DNA of 64,000 bases from UBA6115 sp050953005 (lineage in GTDB: Bacteria; Bacillota; Clostridia; Christensenellales; Aristaeellaceae). Shown piece by piece: positions 25,540-35,280 of this stretch. The notes under the pieces were generated by a model that was not told the origin of the DNA, did no database searches, and was given only the letters and a program-made list of their open reading frames with translations. A program made the translations under genes and the position numbers. The first letter of the stretch is position 1, and every line of letters starts with the position of its first letter. The DNA lies in the NCBI GenBank assembly GCA_050953005.1, contig JBMNLV010000009.1, positions 62,001 through 126,000 on the forward strand. The letters are read 5' to 3'.

Positions 25540-26424
25540 ATGAAAAGAAAAAAGAGTGCTATCTGTTTTGATTTATTAAACAGTGTCTTCATGATTGTCT
25601 TGATGTTTTCAAGCTTAATGCCTTTGTTGCATATGCTGGCTGTATCTCTATCAGAAGCGCGTTACGGAGCGTCAGGACTTGTTGGAATCATTCCCAAAGG
25701 ATTTACGTTGGAAGGTTATGCTTATCTTCTTGAGAGGCCAGAATTTTTTAAAGCAACATGGATTACTGTAAAGCGTGTGGTGATTGGCACCATATTGGAA
25801 ACAATCGTATGTGTACTAACAGCATATCCTCTTTCCAAGTCAAATAAAACGTTGCATGGTCGGACAGTCTATGCCTGGTTCTTTGCCTTTACGATGTTCT
25901 TCGGTGGTGGATTGATTCCGTATTACTTTGTCATACGACACTTAGGCTTGTTGAACGATTTCTGGGTTTTGATTCTCCCTGGCATGTGTAATGTTGGACG
26001 CGTTGTCATGATGATGAATTTCTTCCGCAGGATTCCTAAAGCTCTCGAAGAAGCTGCTTTTATTGATGGTGCAGGACATAGCCGTGTTCTGTTCAGCGTT
26101 ATACTCCCTCTATCTTTGCCATCCATAGCGACTATTGTGCTTTTCACAGCGACAGGCCATTGGAACTCGTGGTTTGATGGACAAATGTTCATGAACAAAC
26201 CAGCAAACTACCCTCTAGCCACCTATTTACGCCAAGCAATCAGTGTGACAAATACCTCGAAACAATACATGACACAGGAAGAACTCGAAAGGTTGTCAAG
26301 CGTTGATGATATTACGTTGCGAATGGCACAGGTATTCTTGGGTACATTACCAATTATGTGTATATATCCATTTTTGCAGAAATATTTTGTTAAAGGTATT
26401 GTTGTTGGTGCAGTAAAGGAATAA
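25540..26424 (+). CDS. ABC sugar transporter permease (LplC/YtcP-like)
   Basis: 294 residues; it begins 10 bases after the first permease. There are six predicted membrane helices. The EAA loop is LEEAAFIDGAGHSRVLFSVILPLSLPSIATI. The start with LLHMLAVSLSEARYG and the ending KYFVKGIVVGAVKE are the usual YtcP/LplC pattern. It forms the second half of the transmembrane channel for the sugar taken up by the lipoprotein upstream. Confidence 0.94.
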   Translation: MKRKKSAICFDLLNSVFMIVLMFSSLMPLLHMLAVSLSEARYGASGLVGIIPKGFTLEGYAYLLERPEFFKATWITVKRVVIGTILETIVCVLTAYPLSKSNKTLHGRTVYAWFFAFTMFFGGGLIPYYFVIRHLGLLNDFWVLILPGMCNVGRVVMMMNFFRRIPKALEEAAFIDGAGHSRVLFSVILPLSLPSIATIVLFTATGHWNSWFDGQMFMNKPANYPLATYLRQAISVTNTSKQYMTQEELERLSSVDDITLRMAQVFLGTLPIMCIYPFLQKYFVKGIVVGAVKE

Positions 26425-26479
26425 GAAGAACTTTCTTGATAGAAGCATTTTGAAGAATTAATCAGAGGAGGTTATTGAT

Positions 26480-27472
26480 ATGAAAATTCTTTATAATCAT
26501 CCCGCTATGGTTACTGGTTGTCCAGCAAGACTGATCAATGTCAGTTGGAATATGGATAAATACCCGGATGCACCAACACTGAAAGCAGGCAGTATCATAA
26601 CGGTGTTGGATAGTGACGGACCCGGTATCATAACAAATATTCACGCGACTGCTTATTGCTTTTCCACACAGGACGGACAGCCTGCAGCACCAAAGGACCC
26701 CCTTTGGATACGTGTTTATTATGACTACAAGGATGAACCCGCTATAGATATGCCGATGGATGCCTTTCTTGGTGATCCTGAATCATCATGTGTACCCTAT
26801 TCGACTGTGTTCTTTTCCAAGTTCAACGGAGCAAATAACAGTTATTTATCGCTCCCATTTTTTAAGCATATTCGTGTTGAAATTGAAAATCGTTCTTCTG
26901 CCGATTCCTATGGCTATATGACAATGCAGGTAGAACCATTGGAGCAGTGGAACCCTTTGCTTGGGCAATTACATGTTGGTTACTGCTGTGGGAACGCAAC
27001 GTTGCCTGATGACATATTACGTTTGTTGTCGGTTCATGGACGTGGAACATTGGTAGCACATTGGCTTGAATTGAGTACATCCTACGTACCAGCAATGGAG
27101 GGAGAATTACTGTGTGAAGGTAATAACGAAATCTATATTGACGAAGAAGAAACCCCCTCGTATGAATATCTTGGAACTGAAGATTTGTATGGTTCTTCCT
27201 GGGGGTTCCAGAGAACACAATGTGATGGAAGAAGTGGAATTATCAGAAAAGACAAGTCAGATAGTGGACTAAAATTAACCATGCTACGAACAAGAGAAGC
27301 AGACAGGATTCGTTTCAATCGTTCAGTACGTTTTGATGTTAATTATCAGCAAGAATACTTCAGTGTACTCTCAGTCAATCCTCATTGCATGAACATGGAA
27401 AAACATCAGTTTGAAATGAGTTTTCGAAGCTGTTGTTACTACTATCTGATTCTCGATGAACTATCGAATTGA
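26480..27472 (+). CDS. DUF2961 (GH172-type) glycoside hydrolase
   Basis: 330 residues, started from AGAGGAGG. The family signature is seen as LDSDGPGIITNIHAT, WIRVYYDYKDEPAIDMPMDAFLG, NSYLSLPFFKHIRVEIENRS, and the late block LLCEGNNEIYIDEEETPSYEYLGTEDLYGSSWGF. DUF2961 proteins include the GH172 family, with alpha-D-fructofuranosidase and arabinofuranosidase activity. The acidic residues of the GTED region and the preceding YIDEEE are candidates for the catalytic pair. No signal peptide is seen, so it should act in the cytoplasm on imported oligosaccharide. The substrate (fructan- or arabinan-derived) is inferred from family and operon only. Confidence 0.85.
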   Translation: MKILYNHPAMVTGCPARLINVSWNMDKYPDAPTLKAGSIITVLDSDGPGIITNIHATAYCFSTQDGQPAAPKDPLWIRVYYDYKDEPAIDMPMDAFLGDPESSCVPYSTVFFSKFNGANNSYLSLPFFKHIRVEIENRSSADSYGYMTMQVEPLEQWNPLLGQLHVGYCCGNATLPDDILRLLSVHGRGTLVAHWLELSTSYVPAMEGELLCEGNNEIYIDEEETPSYEYLGTEDLYGSSWGFQRTQCDGRSGIIRKDKSDSGLKLTMLRTREADRIRFNRSVRFDVNYQQEYFSVLSVNPHCMNMEKHQFEMSFRSCCYYYLILDELSN

Positions 27473-27801
27473 TAAAGATATCGAACAAAACGATTTCTCA
27501 TTAAATCACTTCTCGTAGGTTAAATCCTATGCAAAAAGTTAAACATTTATTATGATGTGATTTTGTTTGCGACACAACAGTCAGAAAGGAATTAACCCAT
27601 GCTTCTTTATGGTTGCAGTGCGACAGGGCATTGTCCTTGAGGATACAAAGAAGATGCGGTATACTCGGCGTTGAATAATTGGCGAAGAGGTAGATTCTTG
27701 AGAATCAATTACGAAGTCACTGGACAAATTTGCGGAAAATTCAGCGAATGATGATGGGCAGATTTTGATATAGAAAATATGATGTGTTGGGAGCGCATAT
27801 A
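27473..27801. other. Intergenic region with a possible UGA-interrupted mini-ORF
   Basis: No ordinary gene is present. It holds the short frame described at 27599-27751 and an AT-rich lead-in to the helicase gene. Confidence 0.5.
27599..27751 (+). other. Candidate short ORF with in-frame TGA
   Basis: ATG at 27599 is well placed behind AGAAAGGAATT. The frame reads MLLYGCSATGHCP, then TGA (27638-27640), then GYKED and on for 36 codons to a stop at 27751. Because the genome has tRNA-Sec, a selenocysteine reading (HCP-U-GY) is conceivable. An imperfect eight-pair hairpin lies directly after the TGA (27639-27666, one mismatch, 12-base loop). The hairpin does not fit the usual bacterial SECIS spacing or its loop G. 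A decayed gene is more likely. Confidence 0.15.
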
Positions 27802-30800
27802 ATGACAGTTTTAGATCTGAAAATTGATGGTTGGAAAAACAGGTTGCTTGATCTCAGCAAGCGAAATCGGCTGATAAGCTACCGTGACACAAAGAGGTCA
27901 AGTCTCCGGATACTCAGGCCGGGCCTGGCTCTTTTATGGGACGAGCTTGTTGTTCGTGGTCGCACCATCAATTTTCGGATGAATGAGAAGGAAGATGGCG
28001 AATCCCCTGGCATTCAAGGTATTGCAGACAACTATATTGAAACGAATCAACCGGTCGTTGAACAAAACAAGACGCTGAGAAATCTGCGGAGCAAGGCACG
28101 AACCATGATTGAGGAGCGCGGTGTTAACTCGCTGTACTTGGCATTCGGTTTTGTGCAATGGAAAGAAAATGATACAGCGGATCAATTTTTGCGTTCTCCC
28201 ATCATTCTTGTACCGGTTTCCTTGTCCCTTGCGAACATTTCCTCCCCGTTTACGCTCAGCCTGCATGAGGACGAGATTGTTTTGAATCCTACGCTCGCTT
28301 ATAAGTTTGAGCATGATTTTGGGTTGGTTTTCCCGGATTATGATGAGGAAGAGGATATTGAGGAATACCTGGATAAAATTCATGCAATTGTGGAGGCAAA
28401 AGGCTGGAGTGTTGAACACCAGGTAGGCTTCAGTTTGTTTTCTTTTTTGAATATGAACATGTATCGTGACCTTGACAATCACCGTGACAAGGTCAGGAAC
28501 AATCCTGTTGTCTTGGCCTTGTGTGGCGACAATAGTATGCTTAAGGATAAAAGCATCATCGACATCAAAGGCTTTGATCATGACAGGAGTCAGCTTCCTG
28601 AACACAGCTTTCAAGTTGTTGATGCGGATTCCAGCCAGCAAGATGCGATACTCAGCGCGAAAAAAGGTTATAGTTTTGTCCTGCAAGGCCCTCCCGGGAC
28701 AGGGAAAAGCCAAACGATCACGAATATTATCGCTGAGTGCCTGGCTGCAGGGAAAAAAGTCCTATTTGTATCCGAGAAGATGGCCGCACTTGAGGTTGTC
28801 TATAAAAGACTGGCAGAAGCTCAGCTCAGTGATTACGTACTTACGCTTCACAGCCATAAAACCAGCAAGAAAGACATTATGGACCAGCTGAGAAAAACGC
28901 TGCATCTTTCCAGGAAGAAAGCCAAGGTGGGGGATGAGGCTGCTCAAAAGCTGCACAGACTAAAGGACAGCAGAGACCAGCTGAATGCATACGCAGCTGA
29001 ACTGCATCAACGTATAGACCCCCTGGGCCTATCAGTGTTTGAAGTGAATGGCAGGCTGGCAAACATTCAGGAAGCGCCGGACTTGTCCTTTGATCTTTTT
29101 TCGGTCAATCGGATAAGCCTCAGGGAATTGGACAACCATATCTCGCTGCTTTCAAATCTAAGGGACAGTGTTGAAAGCACTACCGCCTGTATACGCGCCA
29201 ATCCCTGGTATGGTTTCGATGTTGAATACATTACGCATGAAATCAGGCACAATATCAATAATAAAATACCTAAACTTGCAAGCCTTGGCAGCTCGCTTTC
29301 CGGGTTAATGCTCAAGCTGAGGGAAGCGGCAAGCCTGAGCGCGCCTTTGACAGTGGACGGTATTTCCAGGGGCTTAAGCCTTGGCGAGCTAGTCAGGGGA
29401 GCGAAGGTCGTACCCCGGAGCTGGCTGACTGCCGAAGACTATGAAACGATTTCCGATGAGATTGAGAAACTGCGCCAAACGTCTGCCGAGCTCATCAGAC
29501 TGGAAAATGAGATAGAGAAGAACAGACGTCTGTTAAGTGACAAGGATCACAGCGTTCAATCAATAAGCGTTTTGAAAATGACGCCTGAGGAAGCTTGTGA
29601 ATATGCCAAACGCGTATCCCAGGAAATAGAGCACAATGCCAGCTTCAGGAATTGGAAGGAAATGAACAACATAGAAGCAATACAATCGATGTTGTCTGAA
29701 GCGGAATTGAAAGCTCAAAGACATCGCGAACTTGAGGCGCGGGTGTTGGAGGAATACGAGCCTGATTTGTTGAAAGCTGACAGTGCAGGCCTGTATAAGC
29801 GCTTTCTGATGAATTATCGGACCGTTATGAGGATCTTCAAAGGTCAGTACTATCGCGACAGGAAAACCGTCGTTGGTACATCGTTGACCAATCGGAAGAT
29901 GACAAACGCCGATATCATGGGTGTTTTGAAAAAGCTTCAAATAATGACTCAATTAAAGAAATGGTTTCAGGATAATCGTCAGGTATTGGATGAGTTTTTC
30001 CCGGAATACAATCTCCATGAAGATACTGATTACCCGGTTGTAAAGGAAGAATTAAAAAGGTTTACTGCGCTGTTTGCGGTTGAAGCCTGTGTGAGGAGCA
30101 TTGCTGAAAATTATAATAACCTGACAGTTCAAAGCGTTGCTTTGAAAGAGATGTTTGGAACGGACTATGACGGTTTTGCGTCAAACTGGGACACAATTGA
30201 TGAGAAATACAAGTGGTTTTTGCGATTCAAAGAAAAAGCGGCAAATGTGCGACAGGGCGAGGATTTTGTAAAGGCCATTGCTTTGGATGAAAATAAAGCG
30301 AAAATCACCGATGAACTGTTGACGGAGTTAGGCTCTCAATACAAAGAATTCCGGCTTCTCTACGAATGGTTCCTGTCTTTGTTTGACGGACAGAAACAGG
30401 CGCGGCTGTTGCTGCTAAACCTTGAGGAACTGTCCGCCAAATGCGAATCGCTCCTGTCAAATATGCCGTTGCTGGATGAGTGGATGGATTATCGGTTAAT
30501 TCGTGATGAATGTTTTTCAGCAGGCATGGGGAATTATATTGATGCCATAGAAGAATCTGATGTGCAAAAAACTGACATCGTTCCAGCTTATCTTAAACGG
30601 TTTTACAGCCTGTGGCTGGATACTGTGCTACCAGGCTTGCCTGCTGTCATGAAGTTTCGAAAACGCGAGCATGAGAGGACGATTGCAACTTTCCGGGACC
30701 TGGACATACAGCAATTTGAGATTGCCAAAGCAAGGATTCAGCAGAACCTGATCAGTTCCCTGCCTTCCATCGACAGTTTTTCTGCCGGAGGCAGTGAATT

Positions 30801-32874
30801 GAGCATCCTTCGCAGAGAATTAAACAAGCAAAAGCGTATCATGCCGATTCGCAAACTGTTCCGCAGTATACCCAATCTCCTGCTTGAAATGAAGCCTTGT
30901 TTCATGATGTCGCCGCTTTCAGTGAGCCTGTTTCTGGAAGCTGACAGCTATCATTTTGATACGGTTATATTTGACGAAGCGTCACAGGTGCGCACTGAGA
31001 ATGCAATCGGCGCCATTTCCCGCGGCAAGCAGGTAATCATCGCGGGAGACAGCAAGCAGTTGCCCCCGACAAATTTCTTTGCTGTAACGACATCCGACAC
31101 TGAATATGATACTGAAGATGATGACGATGAGGCGTATTATACCGACTCTGCCGGATTTGAGTCTTTGCTGGATGAGGCAATGCTTCTCCCTGTGCAGACC
31201 TTGTTATGGCACTACCGAAGCAGGCATGAGAGCCTGATCGCTTTTTCGAATTCCATGATTTATGACAACAGTTTGATTACCTTCCCTTCAAGCCAGCTTC
31301 ATACAGACAACACCGGCGTAGAATACTATTACGTATCTGATGGCGTATATGATCGGGGCGGCAGGAAGGGCAATCAGAAGGAGGCCGGGGAGGTTGCCAA
31401 AATGGTTTTTGACCATTTTAAACAGAACCCTAACCGTTCTCTTGGGGTGATTGCCTTTGGTGAAGTACAGCAGCAGGCAATAGAAAACGCTTTATACAAA
31501 ATGCGGTTGGCAGACAAGAGTTATGAATCCTTCTTCCGGGAGGAAAGGGAAGAAGCGTTTTTTGTGAAGAACCTGGAAAATGTCCAGGGAGATGAGCGGG
31601 ACACAATCATCTTCAGCATAGGATATGCCAAAGCTTCGGATGGACAGATGCGGATGAACTTCGGCCCGCTCAGCCGTATTGGCGGAGAACGTCGTTTGAA
31701 TGTTGCGATCACCCGCGCGAAGCACAATGTGAAACTTGTTGGCTCCATCCTGCCTGCGGATATTGCCCTTGAGCGGATATCGGCGGAGGGCCCCAAGCTG
31801 CTCCGCTCCTATATTGAATATGCCCAAAACAGGGGAGCGCAGCTGATTGCCTGTGACGAAGCGGACGATGCCTATCCGGGCAAGTTTGCGTTTGAACGGG
31901 CGGTTGAAGCGTTTTTGCTTGATCAAGGGTATGAAGTTGAGTCAAACGTCGGTTGCTCCGACTATCGCATAGATTTGGCCGTCGTCCATCCCGGAATGGA
32001 ACAGGAGTATGCCATAGGAATAGAATGTGATGGGGAGATGTACAATTCTGCCCGAACTGCCCGGGAGCGTGACCGCTTGCGTGAATCGGTGCTTGTGTCA
32101 ATGGGATGGAATTTATACAGGGTATGGTCAAGCGATTGGGTGAAAAAGCCAACGCATGTGGGAAACGAGCTTATTCAGGCGATAGAGCGGGCTATTGAGT
32201 CAAGGAGCAAAGCTGCAAAACCGGATATTTTGCCGGCTGCGGAAGCTGTTGATGATGTTCCGGAAGCCGATGGGGATCCGCAACAGAATGAATACCTTGT
32301 ATTGGCAAACAAGGAAGAAACAGACAACCACTATGGCTTTGGAGAATATAAGGAAACCAATCCATGGACGCTTCAGTTCCCGATGGGCGCGGACAGGATC
32401 AGCGAAAGCATAGTCGCCATTGTCGAGAATGAGTTTCCCATTCACTTTGAATTGCTCTGCCAGCGCCTGGCGTTCTTCTATGGAAGAAGTAAAGTTACAT
32501 CTGTTGTAAGAGATGAGATTTCCGATAAGCTTGAGGAGCTTAACCGGAGGGTTGCTCGCAAGGGTGATTTTCTCTATCCCGTGCCAACTCCTGAAATCAT
32601 TGTAAAACTTCCCAACACAAGAAGAGTCAATATGATCAGCGTGGACGAACTGGCAATGGCAGCGTATATCATCGCGCAAAAAAGCGTAGGAAGCACGCCT
32701 GAGTCACTAGTTGTCGAGGTTGCCCGGGCTTATGGTTTCAGCAGGGCAGGGGTCAACATCAGGCGAGCGGTCAACAAGGCGATTGATTATCTGTTGCAGT
32801 CCCGTTCAATCTCAATAATCGATGGAAAGATTATTGCGGGGAATGAGCGCCCCTGGCCAATGGTCGACAGCTGA
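27802..32874 (+). CDS. DUF4011 / SF1 helicase / Vsr-like nuclease / DUF3320 protein
   Basis: A very large protein of about 1690 residues. The N-terminal DUF4011-like region opens with LDLKIDGWKNRLLDLSKRNRLI. Superfamily 1 helicase motifs follow: Walker A QGPPGTGKSQ near 300, motif II VIFDEASQ near 1056 with GDSKQLPPT, motif V NVQGDERDTIIFSIGYAK, and motif VI NVAITRAKH near 1300. Between I and II is a long helical insertion (about 700 residues). A PD-(D/E)xK/Vsr-like nuclease follows (YRIDLAVV ... GIECDG near 1410, GWNLYRVWSSDW). A DUF3320-like tail ends it. The DUF4011-helicase-Vsr layout has been linked to phage defence (the type called Hhe, from memory). It stands alone here. Confidence 0.85.
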   Translation: MTVLDLKIDGWKNRLLDLSKRNRLISYRDTKRSSLRILRPGLALLWDELVVRGRTINFRMNEKEDGESPGIQGIADNYIETNQPVVEQNKTLRNLRSKARTMIEERGVNSLYLAFGFVQWKENDTADQFLRSPIILVPVSLSLANISSPFTLSLHEDEIVLNPTLAYKFEHDFGLVFPDYDEEEDIEEYLDKIHAIVEAKGWSVEHQVGFSLFSFLNMNMYRDLDNHRDKVRNNPVVLALCGDNSMLKDKSIIDIKGFDHDRSQLPEHSFQVVDADSSQQDAILSAKKGYSFVLQGPPGTGKSQTITNIIAECLAAGKKVLFVSEKMAALEVVYKRLAEAQLSDYVLTLHSHKTSKKDIMDQLRKTLHLSRKKAKVGDEAAQKLHRLKDSRDQLNAYAAELHQRIDPLGLSVFEVNGRLANIQEAPDLSFDLFSVNRISLRELDNHISLLSNLRDSVESTTACIRANPWYGFDVEYITHEIRHNINNKIPKLASLGSSLSGLMLKLREAASLSAPLTVDGISRGLSLGELVRGAKVVPRSWLTAEDYETISDEIEKLRQTSAELIRLENEIEKNRRLLSDKDHSVQSISVLKMTPEEACEYAKRVSQEIEHNASFRNWKEMNNIEAIQSMLSEAELKAQRHRELEARVLEEYEPDLLKADSAGLYKRFLMNYRTVMRIFKGQYYRDRKTVVGTSLTNRKMTNADIMGVLKKLQIMTQLKKWFQDNRQVLDEFFPEYNLHEDTDYPVVKEELKRFTALFAVEACVRSIAENYNNLTVQSVALKEMFGTDYDGFASNWDTIDEKYKWFLRFKEKAANVRQGEDFVKAIALDENKAKITDELLTELGSQYKEFRLLYEWFLSLFDGQKQARLLLLNLEELSAKCESLLSNMPLLDEWMDYRLIRDECFSAGMGNYIDAIEESDVQKTDIVPAYLKRFYSLWLDTVLPGLPAVMKFRKREHERTIATFRDLDIQQFEIAKARIQQNLISSLPSIDSFSAGGSELSILRRELNKQKRIMPIRKLFRSIPNLLLEMKPCFMMSPLSVSLFLEADSYHFDTVIFDEASQVRTENAIGAISRGKQVIIAGDSKQLPPTNFFAVTTSDTEYDTEDDDDEAYYTDSAGFESLLDEAMLLPVQTLLWHYRSRHESLIAFSNSMIYDNSLITFPSSQLHTDNTGVEYYYVSDGVYDRGGRKGNQKEAGEVAKMVFDHFKQNPNRSLGVIAFGEVQQQAIENALYKMRLADKSYESFFREEREEAFFVKNLENVQGDERDTIIFSIGYAKASDGQMRMNFGPLSRIGGERRLNVAITRAKHNVKLVGSILPADIALERISAEGPKLLRSYIEYAQNRGAQLIACDEADDAYPGKFAFERAVEAFLLDQGYEVESNVGCSDYRIDLAVVHPGMEQEYAIGIECDGEMYNSARTARERDRLRESVLVSMGWNLYRVWSSDWVKKPTHVGNELIQAIERAIESRSKAAKPDILPAAEAVDDVPEADGDPQQNEYLVLANKEETDNHYGFGEYKETNPWTLQFPMGADRISESIVAIVENEFPIHFELLCQRLAFFYGRSKVTSVVRDEISDKLEELNRRVARKGDFLYPVPTPEIIVKLPNTRRVNMISVDELAMAAYIIAQKSVGSTPESLVVEVARAYGFSRAGVNIRRAVNKAIDYLLQSRSISIIDGKIIAGNERPWPMVDS

Positions 32875-33019
32875 TGCTGATTTCTATCTGTAAAGGGTGT
32901 CAGACCCATGGAATTACCCGCCTGCATCACCCTATGATCGCCTGCAAGCTATTCTAAGCTCGTAGTATTGTTTCAGATGTTTTGTAATGTTGTGAGGAGC
33001 TGTCACTGGAAGAACGATT

Positions 33020-34387
33020 ATGAAAACAGTTCATTTTAGATTAAGCGCGGACCTCCGCCCTCAGATATCGCGGGTATGGCGGTTGAGCGTCCCTGCTATC
33101 CTGACACAGATCACGACTGTTGCCATGCAGTACATAGATTCCGCGATGGTCGGCAAGCTGGGCGCCAACGCGTCAGCGGCTATCGGTTTGGTCTCTACCA
33201 GCACCTGGTTGATGAACGGCGTCAGTTCGGCTGTTGCTGTCGGGTTTTCCGTGCAGGTGGCGCAGTATATCGGCGCGAATGAACCGTTTCATGCCCGTCG
33301 CGTGATGAAACATGGGTTTGCTGCCGCCTTGCTGATCTCGCTGATGCTTATGCTGATCGGTATGGGCATTTCAAAGCCTTTGCCTCGCTGGCTGGGCGGG
33401 GAACAAGCCCTTTGGAAAGACGCAAGCGCATATTTTCTGCTGTTCGCCATTACCATGCCGTTTATGGCGATGAACAGGCTGGCGGCAAGTTTTCTTCAAA
33501 GCGCTGGCAACATGGTGGTTCCCAGCGTGCTCAACGCCATGATGTGTGTGCTGGATGTTGTTTTCAACGCCATCTATATCCCCAAATACGGTGTGTTGGG
33601 CGCGGGGATAGGCACCTGCCTCGCCACTGTTGTCGTATGCTTCACGGAATTGTGGTTTTGCTGTTTCCGTTACGAACCCTTGCGGCTCAATCGAAAGGAA
33701 AGCTGTCCCTTGGATGTTAATATTCTCAGGCGCGCGCTGAGAATTGGCGCGCCCGTGGGCGCCGAGTCCATGGCCATGTCCGGCGCCCAGGTGGTATCCA
33801 CTGTGATTATTGCGCCGCTCGGCGCTGTTTCAATGGCAGCGCACGCCCTTGCCATTACGGCGGAAAGCCTTTGCTATATGCCGGGTTATGGTATCGCTAC
33901 GGCTGCTTCAACGCTGGTGGGGCAGAGCATTGGTGCAAAAGATTACCGCCTGGCGCGGCGCTACGGTTATATCACCGTGGCTTTCGGCAGCGCCGTGATG
34001 GCGTTGACGGGAATTATCATGTATATCGCCTGCCCCCTTGTGTTTGGAATGCTGACTCCTGTGAAAGAGGTCCAAATTGTAGCCGTGCAGATCCTGCGTA
34101 TCGGCCTGCTTGCAGAACCTTTGTACGGCGCCTCAATGGTTGCTTCCGGTGCGCTGCGCGGCGCTGAGGATACCTTGGTGCCCAGCGTTCTGAACCTGTT
34201 GAGCATGTGGGTCGTGCGTCTGGGTCTTGCTCTGACCCTGGTTCCCCTTTACGGCATCCACGGCATGTGGATAGCCATGGCAATCGAGCTGTGCGTGCGC
34301 GGCATTCTGATGCTGTGCAGACTGACGCGTTCCAGGCATATGCGCCATGATTTGGTCAGCGAGAAAAGCAAACGGTCAATCAGTTAA
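33020..34387 (+). CDS. MATE family efflux transporter
   Basis: A 455-residue integral membrane protein with about 12 helices in two related halves. The N-terminus has the MATE pattern LSVPAILTQITTVAMQYIDSAMVGKLGANASAAIGL, and the second half repeats it as LRIGAPVGAESMAMSGAQVVSTVIIAPLGAVSMAAHALA. It should export cationic compounds, or related small molecules, using Na+ or H+. The ribosome site is weak (GGAAG). It is a single gene between the helicase and the DUF4886 gene; nothing nearby points to a specific substrate. Confidence 0.93.
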   Translation: MKTVHFRLSADLRPQISRVWRLSVPAILTQITTVAMQYIDSAMVGKLGANASAAIGLVSTSTWLMNGVSSAVAVGFSVQVAQYIGANEPFHARRVMKHGFAAALLISLMLMLIGMGISKPLPRWLGGEQALWKDASAYFLLFAITMPFMAMNRLAASFLQSAGNMVVPSVLNAMMCVLDVVFNAIYIPKYGVLGAGIGTCLATVVVCFTELWFCCFRYEPLRLNRKESCPLDVNILRRALRIGAPVGAESMAMSGAQVVSTVIIAPLGAVSMAAHALAITAESLCYMPGYGIATAASTLVGQSIGAKDYRLARRYGYITVAFGSAVMALTGIIMYIACPLVFGMLTPVKEVQIVAVQILRIGLLAEPLYGASMVASGALRGAEDTLVPSVLNLLSMWVVRLGLALTLVPLYGIHGMWIAMAIELCVRGILMLCRLTRSRHMRHDLVSEKSKRSIS

Positions 34388-34505
34388 CCGGAATTTGGAC
34401 TTCTCCTCCGCCAAAGGACAATGCAGGTCTTGGACCATCATGGAACAGGCAGCATGACATGCCAAGCTGAGCACAGAATTGTGAACTCGATTTTACAGCG
34501 CCGTG

Positions 34506-34514
34506 TGATATAAT
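34506..34514 (+). promoter_or_regulatory. Extended -10 promoter before the DUF4886 gene
   Basis: TGATATAAT (TGn plus a perfect TATAAT) lies 22 bases before the start codon. No good -35 is seen at normal spacing, as is common for extended -10 promoters. Confidence 0.55.
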
Positions 34515-34536
34515 TCTGCTTAAAGGAGTGATCTTA

Positions 34537-35280
34537 ATGAAGATACTTGCTGTCGGAAACAGCTTTTCCCAGGACGCGTCCACTTTCCTGCATCAGGCGG
34601 CTTCCGCGCAGGGGCTGGACATCGATATTACCAACCTCTATATCGGCGGATGCTCGCTTGAGAAGCACTTTACGAACCTCAGGTCCGGTGAGGCAGCCTA
34701 TGAGCTGCAGCACAACGGTGAAGACACGGGCGAGGTGGTCTCTCTGCCTGATGTGCTTGCGCGCGGCGGATGGGATGCAATCGTTACCCATCAAGCCAGT
34801 TATGACAGCGGCTGGCTGGATTCGTATGAGCCGTTTCTGACAGAGCTGCTTGCCGCTTTTCGTTCCACGAACCCCGGCGCCCGTATCGCGCTGCATGAAA
34901 CATGGGCTTATGACCGGGATAGCACGCATCCTGCTTTTCCCCGCTATCACTGCGACCAGCAGGAGATGTTCCAGCGGCTTCATCACAACTACGCGCTGAA
35001 AGCCCGTGAGCATGGTACGGAGCTGATTCCGTCCGGTACCGTGATCCAGCGCGTGCGCGCGAATGAAGCGTTCCGCGGGCGTTCCCTCACCCGTGACGGG
35101 TTCCATATGAGCCTCAGCCATGGCCGGTATCTTCTCGCGTGTGTCTGGATCCGCCATTTTTTTGGCGCGCCCGCGGTACAGAACCCGTTCGTGCCGGAGA
35201 GTGATGAGGCTGCGGACCCAGTACTGCTGCAGGTGATCCGTGAGACGGTGGACAAGCTGATTGGGGAGAACCGCTCATGA
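34537..35280 (+). CDS. DUF4886 (SGNH-like) protein
   Basis: 247 residues; the ATG at 34537 has AAAGGAGTG upstream. The start MKILAVGNSFSQDASTFLHQ carries the GNS block of SGNH/GDSL esterase-like folds. Further family signatures are LYIGGCSLEKHF, WDAIVTHQASYDSG, LHETWAYDRDSTHP and SLTRDGFHMS (the late D-x-x-H). No signal peptide, so it is cytoplasmic. DUF4886 proteins are thought to act on esterified or polysaccharide-derived substrates, but activity has not been assigned to this one. Confidence 0.8.
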   Translation: MKILAVGNSFSQDASTFLHQAASAQGLDIDITNLYIGGCSLEKHFTNLRSGEAAYELQHNGEDTGEVVSLPDVLARGGWDAIVTHQASYDSGWLDSYEPFLTELLAAFRSTNPGARIALHETWAYDRDSTHPAFPRYHCDQQEMFQRLHHNYALKAREHGTELIPSGTVIQRVRANEAFRGRSLTRDGFHMSLSHGRYLLACVWIRHFFGAPAVQNPFVPESDEAADPVLLQVIRETVDKLIGENRS

